From an uncultured Prevotellaceae bacterium (GTDB lineage Bacteria; Bacteroidota; Bacteroidia; Bacteroidales; Bacteroidaceae): a stretch of 5,249 bases of DNA. The notes below the pieces were generated by a model, which did no database searches, was not told the DNA's origin, and saw only the letters and a list, made by a program, of their open reading frames with translations. The translations under genes were made by a program, and so were the position numbers. Shown piece by piece: positions 1 to 5,249 of this stretch; within the stretch, counting starts at the first letter, position 1, and the number at the start of each line of letters is the position of its first letter. The stretch lies in the NCBI GenBank assembly GCA_946187025.1, contig CAMHPM010000141.1:1-5249 (forward strand), written 5' to 3'.

Positions 1-290
1 ATAACAGCCCCGAATTCAGTTTTTATAGAACCAGGGATATGCAGTAGTCCCTTATACGATTTTGCTAATATGTTTTCCTTACAGAAATACGCTTTCTGGA
101 TTTCTCCGCTATCAGTCGAAAACATCATAACTTGAAACCACATGGCCGTACTTGCTTTATCTATAGTTTTATATAATTCATATCCAGCAAGTGTGGGAGC
201 TTGAGAAAATGCCTTTGGTAGTGGTATCAGTAATTGGATTATTATGGCAAAACACAGTAACCGAAAATGTGGGTTGGGTTGATAAGTCAT
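1..290 (-). CDS. N-terminal part of an exported protein of unknown function (runs off left edge)
   Basis: The minus-strand frame starting at the ATG at 290-288 stays open for 96 codons to the window edge, so the gene is partial here. Its N-terminus has the layout of a signal peptide: a short polar start (MTYQPNPHFR), a hydrophobic core at about residues 11-24 (LLCFAIIIQLLIPL), and a plausible signal peptidase I site after FSQA at about residue 31. There is no lipobox cysteine. The visible mature part contains YELYKTIDKASTAMWFQ and a later GLLHIPGSIKTEF, neither of which I recognise. The ATG was chosen because it directly precedes the signal peptide and follows an A/T-rich leader. Codon use is AT-richer than in the MG2 gene. 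The signal peptide and unbroken frame make a real gene likely; its function is unknown. Confidence 0.7.
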   Translation of the reverse strand, partial: MTYQPNPHFRLLCFAIIIQLLIPLPKAFSQAPTLAGYELYKTIDKASTAMWFQVMMFSTDSGEIQKAYFCKENILAKSYKGLLHIPGSIKTEFGAV

Positions 291-318
291 TGTATTGTTA
301 ATTTAAGTAAAACATCAT

Positions 319-326
319 TAAAAATA
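319..326 (-). promoter_or_regulatory. Candidate Bacteroidetes-type -7 element for the left-edge gene
   Basis: Read on the minus strand this is TATTTTTA, seven of eight positions of the Bacteroides -7 consensus TAnnTTTG. A TTG lies about 22 bases upstream (351-349), slightly further than the usual 19-21. Transcription would start some 20 bases before the ATG at 290. In AT-rich DNA such matches arise easily, so this is only a candidate. Confidence 0.22.
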
Positions 327-340
327 CTGGCATAGATAAA

Positions 341-361
341 CGTATTGACAACCTTAATACG
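341..361. other. Short inverted repeat between the GT14 remnant and the left-edge gene
   Basis: CGTATT (341-346) and AATACG (356-361) are perfect inverted copies. On the plus strand the stem extends by one G-U and one A-T pair to eight pairs around a 5-base loop. It lies in the 119-base gap between the GT14 fragment and the left-edge start codon, and overlaps the possible -33 region of that gene. On the minus strand it is followed by TTTAT, which is too short a T run for a convincing terminator. An operator or weak terminator is possible; chance is not excluded. Confidence 0.25.
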
Positions 362-409
362 CACTTAAGCATATAGGAAGGAACAGTATAAGTTAAATCA
401 GCAGAAGGG

Positions 410-607
410 TCAAAAATACTGCATACAGTCCTTGTTGCGGTGCTGCTCGAAGAATGTGAGGAACTCACCCAGCGGCTTCATGGGATAGTCCTGCCCGCTG
501 ATGAGGTGCACATACTCCGCATCGCATCGGCGCAGCACCTCACGCAGCATGTACACGGCAATCAGCATTTCGGCGGCAAAGTTCGGCATTTCCTGCAAAA
601 CGGCCAA
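410..607 (-). pseudogene. Fragment of a GT14-like (core-2/I-branching) glycosyltransferase
   Basis: This 65-codon frame carries the stretch AEYVHLISGQDYPMKPLGEF followed by LTFFEQHRNKD. It matches the conserved core of family GT14 beta-1,6-N-acetylglucosaminyltransferase-like proteins, where a Y-x-H-L-(L/I)-S-G-x-D-x-P motif precedes a phenylalanine-rich helix. The upstream part (FAAEMLIAVYMLREVLRR) fits the helix that normally precedes the motif. Complete bacterial members have roughly 280-320 residues, so only about a fifth is present. The frame has no ATG at its left end: it opens from a stop inside the 11-base repeats, with only a TTG at 607-605 near the family-like part. It ends in TGA at 412-410 soon after the motif, and the next bases show no continuation. 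Intact relatives modify surface glycans; this piece should be inactive. Family assignment is from remembered motifs. Confidence 0.7.
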
Positions 608-611
608 GCAT

Positions 612-655
612 TTCAGTTTACATTTTGTTTACATTTAGTTTACAAATAATTTACA
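612..655 (-). repeat. Four tandem 11-base units starting TGTAAA
   Basis: Read on the minus strand from 655, four consecutive 11-base units are TGTAAATTATT, TGTAAACTAAA, TGTAAACAAAA and TGTAAACTGAA. The first six bases TGTAAA are identical in all four, and TGTAAAC is shared by the last three; the remainder is A/T-rich and variable. The period is exactly 11 bases, close to one helical turn, so the conserved part always faces the same side of the DNA. The array sits just upstream of the GT14 fragment and puts stop codons in that frame. It could be a protein-binding array, iterons, or simply slippage-generated repeats. Confidence 0.8.
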
Positions 656-686
656 TCCTCTATCTACCGACGGCACCTTCACTTCC

Positions 687-773
687 TTAGTTAAGACTAT
701 CTTGTGCAATGAATTCGGTCTTGCGCATGTGCCATCTCATGTGCAAGTGTTGTAAAATCTTCTTGCCATCCAT
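687..773 (-). pseudogene. Short open stretch, possible decayed coding remnant
   Basis: From the ATG at 773-771 a frame of 28 codons (MDGKKILQHL through FIAQDSLN) ends in TAA at 689-687. The same frame is open further upstream to about 865 without a start (including LLLYVPVKK). Somewhat more than half of the third codon positions in the stretch of this frame from about 806 to 690 are G or C, which resembles the MG2 gene better than the alternative frame does. It could be a frameshifted continuation of the 895-773 piece or a separate remnant. I do not recognise the sequence, and it may be non-coding. Confidence 0.25.
720..747. other. Ten-pair imperfect hairpin in the remnant region
   Basis: CTTGCGCATG (720-729) and CATGTGCAAG (738-747) form a ten-pair stem with an 8-base loop. 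On the plus strand all pairs are Watson-Crick except one G-U; on the minus strand that pair becomes C-A, so the fold favours a plus-strand transcript or a DNA-binding site. No T run follows on either strand, so it is not an obvious intrinsic terminator. Confidence 0.4.
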
Positions 774-895
774 CAACTTCTTGACCGGTACATAAAGTAA
801 TAGCTGATACGTCGTAGCACTTCGTCCTCCTTCAGGTCGTATTGCCCAATCATGCTGTCGTCATGATATGTGAGCCAGATGGTAATGTCGGTCAT
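773..895 (-). pseudogene. N-terminal remnant of a probable surface-polysaccharide glycosyltransferase (DUF4422-like)
   Basis: The ATG at 895-893 opens a 40-codon frame beginning MTDITIWLTYHDDSMIGQYD and continuing LKEDEVLR before TGA at 775-773. The pattern I-W-x-T-Y-H-D-D followed by L-K-E-D-E-V-x-R resembles, from memory, the start of capsule-associated proteins of the DUF4422 type in Bacteroidales, which usually have 250 or more residues. Most codons up to LR end in G or C, as expected for a true coding stretch here. After LR the frame reads RISYYFMYRSRS and stops, which does not look like the family, so the gene appears cut or shifted at about 812. It starts 37 bases after the MG2 gene stop and probably shares its transcript. 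A genuine 40-residue peptide cannot be excluded. Confidence 0.45.
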
Positions 896-932
896 GAGTT
901 TTTTTGATTCTATTGATTAGTAATTATTTCAA

Positions 933-3743
933 TTACTCCGCCTGCTTGTCAGTCACTATGTACAATCCATATTTCGTTACCCCTTCGGCCGAAACATCGA
1001 CAGATGTACACACCGAGTTGTTGTAGAAGTCGATGCTGGCTTGCCCATAGCTGTCCGTTGTCACGTTCGGATTCCAATACAGAGTGCGCCGGTAGTCCTT
1101 CACTTCCGTCAGCTTGGCCTTGCTGTAGTCGGGGTTGTAGAACTCCACAGGTCGTGTGAAGCCCTTGAAGTTATATTGCCTCCCTTCGTATGTATGCCTG
1201 TCTTCGTATGGGGTAGCAGTAAGGTTTATGTATGAGTCTATGCCCGTGGTGTATCCAGACTCTCCACCCCAGCGGTCTTCGTGGTAGTGTTCGTATGGAA
1301 CGGGACGGCGCGGGGCATCGCTGACAATGTCAAGAGTATTTAGTACAGGCAGGAATGAAGTGTTCACTATCCGTTCGAAAAATTCATTGGCATTCCAGTT
1401 TATATGATACTTGTGCGACTCATGGTTGTTGAATGTCGGCTCGTACTGCATTCTCACGTGTGAATCTATAAGCAACTGGTACGACAATCCAGTGGAATCG
1501 AATAATGGTATTTCTCCTCCGTTCAGGAGGAAGAACTGGTTGTAGTATCCCTGGTCCCACACGTCGTTGATGAAGTCGATGAACGGCACGGAATAAACCG
1601 GCCTGTTCAGCTGTCGCTTTGCATGTGCCCTTCGTTTAGCCTTTATGCTCACAGTCGGAATCCATACCGATGCATAGATGTCTTCCATATATTCTTCCCA
1701 CGACAACTTTGGGTTCTTTATTGTGTCGGGTTCATGCACCTCGTACCATGAGTATGCCTTCAGTGCCTGTGGGTAGAAGTATTCCTTCCTGAGGAAAATC
1801 TTAGGGTCATGATGGAAGACGTCCTCACCGTCTTTCTTCCCTTCCTTGTATCTCGCCCTCAAGTTGAGCTGCACTGTACCATAGAAAGGGTCGTATGCAA
1901 GCGAGAAATGCCCGTTGGAGTCAGCATCGAGTATTCCCTTGTAGATGTAGTAGTCTCCTTCCTTCAGGTCGTCGTTTAGGTTGACCAGTGTGCATGACAC
2001 CTCCACCTTCCTCTCTTTACCACTGAATGGGTTCTTACGTAGCGGCAGTACGTCTCCGTAGATGACGGTTTTCTGTTCGGGCATGTAGTCAATCCTGGCC
2101 GTTTCGGGATGTTCAACAGCCCTCCAGTCGTACCGTCTCCATCCCTGCACCATTAGTAGCAGGTCGAGTGCCATTCGGTGCAGTGAGTCGTCGGCCTCGA
2201 AATAATAGTCCGGTGTTTCAATGAATCCGCGTATTTCCGACTCCAGCAGCAGGTTCGTCATCACGTTGCCCGTTGCGAACGAAGGGTCGAGCTGGTCGGC
2301 ATCTCGTACCGACACGGAGAAAGTCTCTCCCCGCAGCGGCCGTCCCTTTGCATCTGTTGCAATCAGATTCAGCCGGATATGTTCGAGCGGCCGGTATGGT
2401 CGGTTTGGAATGCCGAGCACGGCAACCTCAGCCCTGGACTCGTAGCATTTGTTGACAAAAAACAGACGGTCGGCAAAGACCGTGCCGTCACTGTCGTGCA
2501 CGACAGCCTGGCTTACGCCTTCTGGTATGTCCCGTTTGTCCAAATCGAGTTCATCAACTCCCTTACTGCCGAGTGGAAACTCCGCCAGCCTGCGTCCTCT
2601 GCAGTATATTCCGAGTGTGAGCTTCCGTTGTGTGGAAAACTGCTGTACGACTCGTAAGTGCACGTTCTTTTCATCCTGTGTCACCCTCAGTGCAACACCC
2701 TCTTCCTCTGCACTTGGCAGTTCGAATTTGAATATCTTCTTGCCGAATGTGAACTGTACCTTATACTTGCATCCGTGTCGCACATTGAGATAGAACATGC
2801 CTCGTCCGGCATGAGTTGGATTTATGGAGTCGATCGGCACTCCGTTTTCAAGCAGCAGTCCGCTCACGTTCAGCCGCTCCAGTTCCTGATTCATGGCCTC
2901 CCATGCCACCCGGCATCGGTGACCAGCCAGCAGGCTTCCGCCTTCGGGATAGAACCTGACATCAAACTCGGGAGTCTTCCATCGCACAGTGTAGTCGCCC
3001 ATTGTAATCTTTGCCGGCATGGTTCGCTGTCTGTAATTCTCCATATTGTCGGGGCGTGAGTAGATGGGAAACACACGGGAGAAAAGGTTGGAGTATTGGC
3101 GGTAGGTGGTGCGAAGGGAGTCGGGGGTAATGTTCACCCCATTGTCATATTCTCCGATAGACATAGTAATATAATTGTTTGAGTCGAGAGGATTAATACC
3201 TCTTGTATAACGCATTAAGCCTTGCGCTGGGTACAATAAATAAGTCTGCGATCCCGAGAACCAGAATACTAAACTACTGTTTGTCATACTTTCCTGTAAG
3301 TCCCAGGGAATCATTCCCTGGTCTTCCTCGAAGCACAGCCACGAATTGAAGTTCCACGACTTAACAGTTTCATACCCAAAGTTAAGCATCCACTTGGTAT
3401 ATGCCCGTATTTCATAATAACCCGCAAAGAGGCTGTCGTTTATCGCAAAACATCCGTCTGCCTGTCCTTTGCGGTCCACCACCAGCTGCTGGCGTTCCAT
3501 CAGGTAACCCTGCTGGTTGAGCAACTCAACATATAGAATCCTACTCAGCGGCTTGGGGGTGTTGTCATCAGCCATAACCACGTATGCCTTGTACCAGATG
3601 GTGTCGCCAAGGAAATATGTATTGTTGTCGAAATGCAGATATACCTTTTCCTGAGCCGGCAAGCTGCTGCCGCTGCCTTTGCTCTGCTGAGCAGACAGCG
3701 TCATGCTTATGGTGGCGAATATGAACGTAAGCAGTATTCTCAT
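933..3743 (-). CDS. Large secreted MG2-domain (macroglobulin-like) protein, intact
   Basis: The ATG at 3743-3741 begins a 936-codon frame ending in TAA at 935-933. Residues 1-18 form a signal peptide (MRILLTFIFATISMTLSA, cleavage probably before QQS); there is no lipobox cysteine. Residues about 32-120 carry the MG2-type signature of this Bacteroidetes family: EKVYLHFDNNTYFLGDTIWY, then YVELLNQQG, then a strand pair ending AGYYEIRAYTKWM. Further family marks are FYPEGGSLLAGHRCRVAWEA at about 264-283, PEGVSQAVVHDSDG with ADRLFFVN at about 407-431, FSVSVRDADQLD at 475-486, and VQGWRRYDW at 532-540. The end has RRTLYWNPNV then DSYGQASIDFYNN, the usual closing beta-sandwich. No thioester motif and no clear complete TonB plug domain are visible. 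Relatives are envelope proteins without established biochemical function; several act as supposed scaffolds in the periplasm or outer membrane. It is not overlapped by its neighbours. Confidence 0.9.
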   Translation of the reverse strand: MRILLTFIFATISMTLSAQQSKGSGSSLPAQEKVYLHFDNNTYFLGDTIWYKAYVVMADDNTPKPLSRILYVELLNQQGYLMERQQLVVDRKGQADGCFAINDSLFAGYYEIRAYTKWMLNFGYETVKSWNFNSWLCFEEDQGMIPWDLQESMTNSSLVFWFSGSQTYLLYPAQGLMRYTRGINPLDSNNYITMSIGEYDNGVNITPDSLRTTYRQYSNLFSRVFPIYSRPDNMENYRQRTMPAKITMGDYTVRWKTPEFDVRFYPEGGSLLAGHRCRVAWEAMNQELERLNVSGLLLENGVPIDSINPTHAGRGMFYLNVRHGCKYKVQFTFGKKIFKFELPSAEEEGVALRVTQDEKNVHLRVVQQFSTQRKLTLGIYCRGRRLAEFPLGSKGVDELDLDKRDIPEGVSQAVVHDSDGTVFADRLFFVNKCYESRAEVAVLGIPNRPYRPLEHIRLNLIATDAKGRPLRGETFSVSVRDADQLDPSFATGNVMTNLLLESEIRGFIETPDYYFEADDSLHRMALDLLLMVQGWRRYDWRAVEHPETARIDYMPEQKTVIYGDVLPLRKNPFSGKERKVEVSCTLVNLNDDLKEGDYYIYKGILDADSNGHFSLAYDPFYGTVQLNLRARYKEGKKDGEDVFHHDPKIFLRKEYFYPQALKAYSWYEVHEPDTIKNPKLSWEEYMEDIYASVWIPTVSIKAKRRAHAKRQLNRPVYSVPFIDFINDVWDQGYYNQFFLLNGGEIPLFDSTGLSYQLLIDSHVRMQYEPTFNNHESHKYHINWNANEFFERIVNTSFLPVLNTLDIVSDAPRRPVPYEHYHEDRWGGESGYTTGIDSYINLTATPYEDRHTYEGRQYNFKGFTRPVEFYNPDYSKAKLTEVKDYRRTLYWNPNVTTDSYGQASIDFYNNSVCTSVDVSAEGVTKYGLYIVTDKQAE

Positions 3744-3793
3744 GCTAAAATCTTTTTTGGATTATATCTTTTTAATTAGTACACATGAACTGC

Positions 3794-3801
3794 GAAATAT
3801 A
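3794..3801 (-). promoter_or_regulatory. Candidate -7 element upstream of the MG2 gene
   Basis: On the minus strand this reads TATATTTC, seven of eight positions of TAnnTTTG. It would place the transcript start about 45 bases before the ATG at 3743, in a leader that is strongly A/T-rich. No clear TTTG or TTG lies at the expected -33 distance. The 97-base gap (3744-3840) is the only obvious place for a promoter of the large gene, but the site itself is weakly supported. Confidence 0.25.
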
Positions 3802-3840
3802 AATGTCTTTATTTTAAATTTTTCAGATCATACGGAATAA

Positions 3841-4028
3841 TTATTCTGCTTTCACAAAAACATAGGCAGGATTATCAGACATGTTGGTCCGGTCCGATAA
3901 TGGTTATTTACCAGCTCACAAGGCACGAAGCCTACATCTCTCTTCATCTCAATTATACTTCCCTTCTCATAGTATTTTACAGGTAGGGATGATTTACCCC
4001 CCCCAGTATTATCTGTACTGTATTGTAG
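3841..4028 (-). pseudogene. 3' fragment of an unrecognised gene, broken by a 5-base duplication
   Basis: Between the two intact genes a minus-strand frame is open from 4028 and reads protein-like text including SSLPVKYYEKGSIIEMKRD, GFVPCELVNN and HYRT. At that point GGTCC is duplicated in tandem (3886-3890 and 3891-3895), which shifts the frame. Removing one copy in thought joins HYRT exactly to NMSDNPAYVFVKAE and a TAA stop at 3843-3841, which is otherwise only readable in another frame. Both halves look natural, so this is probably the C-terminus of a former gene. It has no N-terminal half: upstream it runs into a run of eight G and the end of the 347-codon gene. An internal ATG at 3947-3945 could start only a very short peptide. 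I do not recognise the family. Whether it once belonged to the 347-codon gene or to a separate gene is open. Confidence 0.6.
3997..4004. repeat. Run of eight C (eight G on the coding strand)
   Basis: A homopolymer of eight C on the plus strand lies four bases beyond the TAA stop (4011-4009) of the 347-codon gene, at the entry to the 3' gene fragment. Such runs are prone to slippage. Because the stop precedes the run in reading direction, length changes cannot alter the 347-residue protein, but they would change the frame in which the following remnant is read. Confidence 0.85.
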
Positions 4029-5052
4029 TCAGATTTATATTGTATCCATTTATTGACAAGAATGCATACGTTTCTGACGAGTAGTCATGAAGTTCGGTCC
4101 ATACTTCATCCATATGCAAGTTGTTTGCTCGCAAATAGTAGAAGGAGCTGTAGAAGCGAGACGAAAAGTAGTTGCCATTTATGGACAAGACTTCCTTCAG
4201 TTTGCCATGCGTCAGCCTACATATCTGCATACCTCCGGGCAACGACATGAGCAGATATTGCTTTTTGCCGATTACAAACGGAGCAATAATATGTGTATTA
4301 GGATCGTTACGCATTTCCTCGGGTGTTACCACTTTCTCGTTAACATAGAATTCAGTGAATGGCGCTCGATAGCTTTCAACCATTTTGTTTGCTCGAGGAT
4401 CGGCAATTACAACCACAGCCCTGCCGTATAAGCAAACAAACTCTCCATGCCATCGTTTCAGATAGAGCATCGGAGGGTATTCGAATTCCTCCCCTGTAGA
4501 TTTATCGCGAAATATAGTCTTTGTATCAGCACATAACGTTTGCCATTCATCATAGTGGGCAGCTGGTGTATACACATACCATTCGTTGTCTTCGTATAAT
4601 ATTTCCGCACATTTATTCCGCAGAACCTGCCAGTCGAGACTATGCGGATTCCACAACATATCAGGGTCATCTCCAGGGATGGTCAGCATGAGTGAATCGT
4701 TCCTTACAATCATTCCGGTGAAACTGAGCGGTGGCTGAGGCATGAGAGTGCATTGTTTTGTATCTTTGTCATAGCGCAGAAGCCTGACCCGGGGCTCACG
4801 GTTTGATGCATACATACTGATGATGTAAGAGTTGTGATACTCAACGGCAGAGATTAGTGAAGGTAAGGCCGTTTTACTTGTCTGCATCCAAGGATGAGGT
4901 TTTTTCTTTTGCCAATCCGTCAAATCAACAAACAACGTATCATAGCTTATGTGCCATTTTCTGGCAATACTGTCTGATGGAATCATCCAACATACAAGTA
5001 TGGTTATAATTAATATCCCAGCTGCTGCCATTCTCAATGATTTATGTTCCAT
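4009..5052 (-). CDS. Exported or membrane-anchored protein of unknown function, possible beta-propeller fold
   Basis: The ATG at 5052-5050 opens 347 codons ending in TAA at 4011-4009. After the basic start MEHKSLR, residues about 8-24 are hydrophobic (MAAAGILIITILVCWMI), followed by PSDSIA and a possible signal peptidase site after residue 30; it may instead stay as an N-terminal anchor. The remainder lacks membrane segments and shows repeated short strand-turn-strand units, for example ILYEDNEWYVYTP (151-163), EFVCLYGRAVVVIADP (204-219), KKQYLLMSLPGGMQICRL (263-280) and YAFLSINGYNINL (329-341). This is the pattern of propeller-like proteins, common in Bacteroidetes envelopes, but I recognise no family motif, so the fold is inference. 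It starts 42 bases after the right-edge gene and probably shares its transcript. Its codon use is AT-richer than that of the MG2 gene. The last strand ends just before the stop, so the protein may be complete. Confidence 0.8.
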   Translation of the reverse strand: MEHKSLRMAAAGILIITILVCWMIPSDSIARKWHISYDTLFVDLTDWQKKKPHPWMQTSKTALPSLISAVEYHNSYIISMYASNREPRVRLLRYDKDTKQCTLMPQPPLSFTGMIVRNDSLMLTIPGDDPDMLWNPHSLDWQVLRNKCAEILYEDNEWYVYTPAAHYDEWQTLCADTKTIFRDKSTGEEFEYPPMLYLKRWHGEFVCLYGRAVVVIADPRANKMVESYRAPFTEFYVNEKVVTPEEMRNDPNTHIIAPFVIGKKQYLLMSLPGGMQICRLTHGKLKEVLSINGNYFSSRFYSSFYYLRANNLHMDEVWTELHDYSSETYAFLSINGYNINLTTIQYR

Positions 5053-5094
5053 TGCAATTCTTCGTATTCATTAAAGGGTTGATAAGATTTTAGT

Positions 5095-5249
5095 TCATGT
5101 CTTGCCGGCAGGTATGTATGGCAGCAAGTCGTGGCATATCACGAGGTCGAACCCGGCAGCTGCAATCCCTTGTTCGCGCAGCATGGCTACATACCGTTGA
5201 ACCGCTGACAGACCTTCACAACCTGTGGGAACGCCCGCAGGCGCTCCCT
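5095..5249 (-). CDS. C-terminal 51 codons of an unrecognised protein (runs off right edge)
   Basis: One minus-strand frame is open from the edge to TGA at 5097-5095, while the other two minus frames are closed. It reads GAPAGVPTGCEGLSAVQRYV, then MLREQGIAAAGFDLVICHDL, and ends LPYIPAGKT. The pattern of an amphipathic helix (LSAVQRYVAMLREQG), a buried strand (FDLVICHD) and a loop is typical of an alpha/beta cytoplasmic enzyme rather than an envelope protein, which is inference. I do not recognise the family. The region is visibly GC-richer than the next gene, 42 bases downstream. One plus-strand frame is also open to the edge, so the strand choice rests on the protein-like composition and on co-orientation with the neighbours. 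Confidence 0.55.
   Translation of the reverse strand, partial: GAPAGVPTGCEGLSAVQRYVAMLREQGIAAAGFDLVICHDLLPYIPAGKT

Noticed and set aside
440..649. A 69-codon plus-strand frame opposite the GT14 fragment.
   Set aside because: The opposite strand carries the recognisable glycosyltransferase motif, and the plus-strand reading ends in the translated 11-base repeats.
700..825. A zinc-protease-like HExxH string (TLAHEMAHAQD) in one minus-strand frame.
   Set aside because: That frame is only about 43 codons long between two stops, has no plausible start, and its codons end mostly in A or T, unlike neighbouring coding sequence. A short HExxH match without the rest of a protease domain is not evidence.
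897..932. A possible terminator after the MG2 gene, because of a T/A-rich stretch.
   Set aside because: No stable stem precedes the T or A run on either strand, so an intrinsic terminator is not supported.
829..1970. A shared 11-base word CTTCAGGTCGT near 829 and near 1963.
   Set aside because: Both encode the common residue string DLKE in minus-strand frames; flanking sequence does not match, so it is not a duplication.
2221..3059. Several open plus-strand frames of 60-133 codons inside the MG2 gene.
   Set aside because: They lie opposite a strong, domain-supported 936-codon frame, have no signal or family motif, and look like antisense shadows of its GC-richer codons.
3835..3846. A perfect 12-base palindrome GAATAATTATTC over the stop codon of the 3' gene fragment.
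   Set aside because: About one perfect 12-base palindrome is expected by chance in a window of this size, more so in A/T-rich sequence, and nothing else marks it as an operator.

Overview
The window looks like chromosome from a gut or oral Bacteroidales bacterium (Bacteroides, Phocaeicola or Prevotella type). The main evidence is a 936-residue secreted protein of the MG2-domain type that is characteristic of Bacteroidetes. Supporting signs are A/T-rich leader regions without Shine-Dalgarno sequences and remnants of surface-polysaccharide glycosyltransferases. Every gene or gene remnant I can support lies on the minus strand, so the window reads from right to left.

From right to left: the 3' end of an unrecognised gene (5249 to 5095); after 42 bases, an intact 347-codon gene for a secreted or membrane-anchored protein with propeller-like strand pattern (5052 to 4009); then a non-functional 3' gene fragment (4028 to 3841) that starts around a run of eight G and is broken by a 5-base tandem duplication; then the intact MG2-type gene (3743 to 933). 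Downstream of it are small pieces of two probable glycosyltransferase genes: an N-terminus (895 to 773) and a GT14-like internal piece (607 to 410). Between them lie a short open frame, a hairpin and a 4 x 11-base tandem repeat. At the left edge is the 5' part of another gene for an exported protein (290 to 1).

The two intact genes and the left-edge gene all encode exported proteins, so the locus appears to contribute to the cell envelope. I cannot assign a pathway. GC content is uneven by eye: the MG2 gene, the GT14 piece and the right-edge gene are GC-richer, while the left-edge gene, the intergenic regions and the 4009-5052 gene are AT-richer. With three or more gene fragments, this suggests repeated insertion and deletion. 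I see no rRNA, tRNA, CRISPR array, insertion sequence, or recognisable defence or biosynthetic system. The most informative new observations are the repairable frameshift in the 3841-4028 fragment and the 11-base-period repeat at 612-655.
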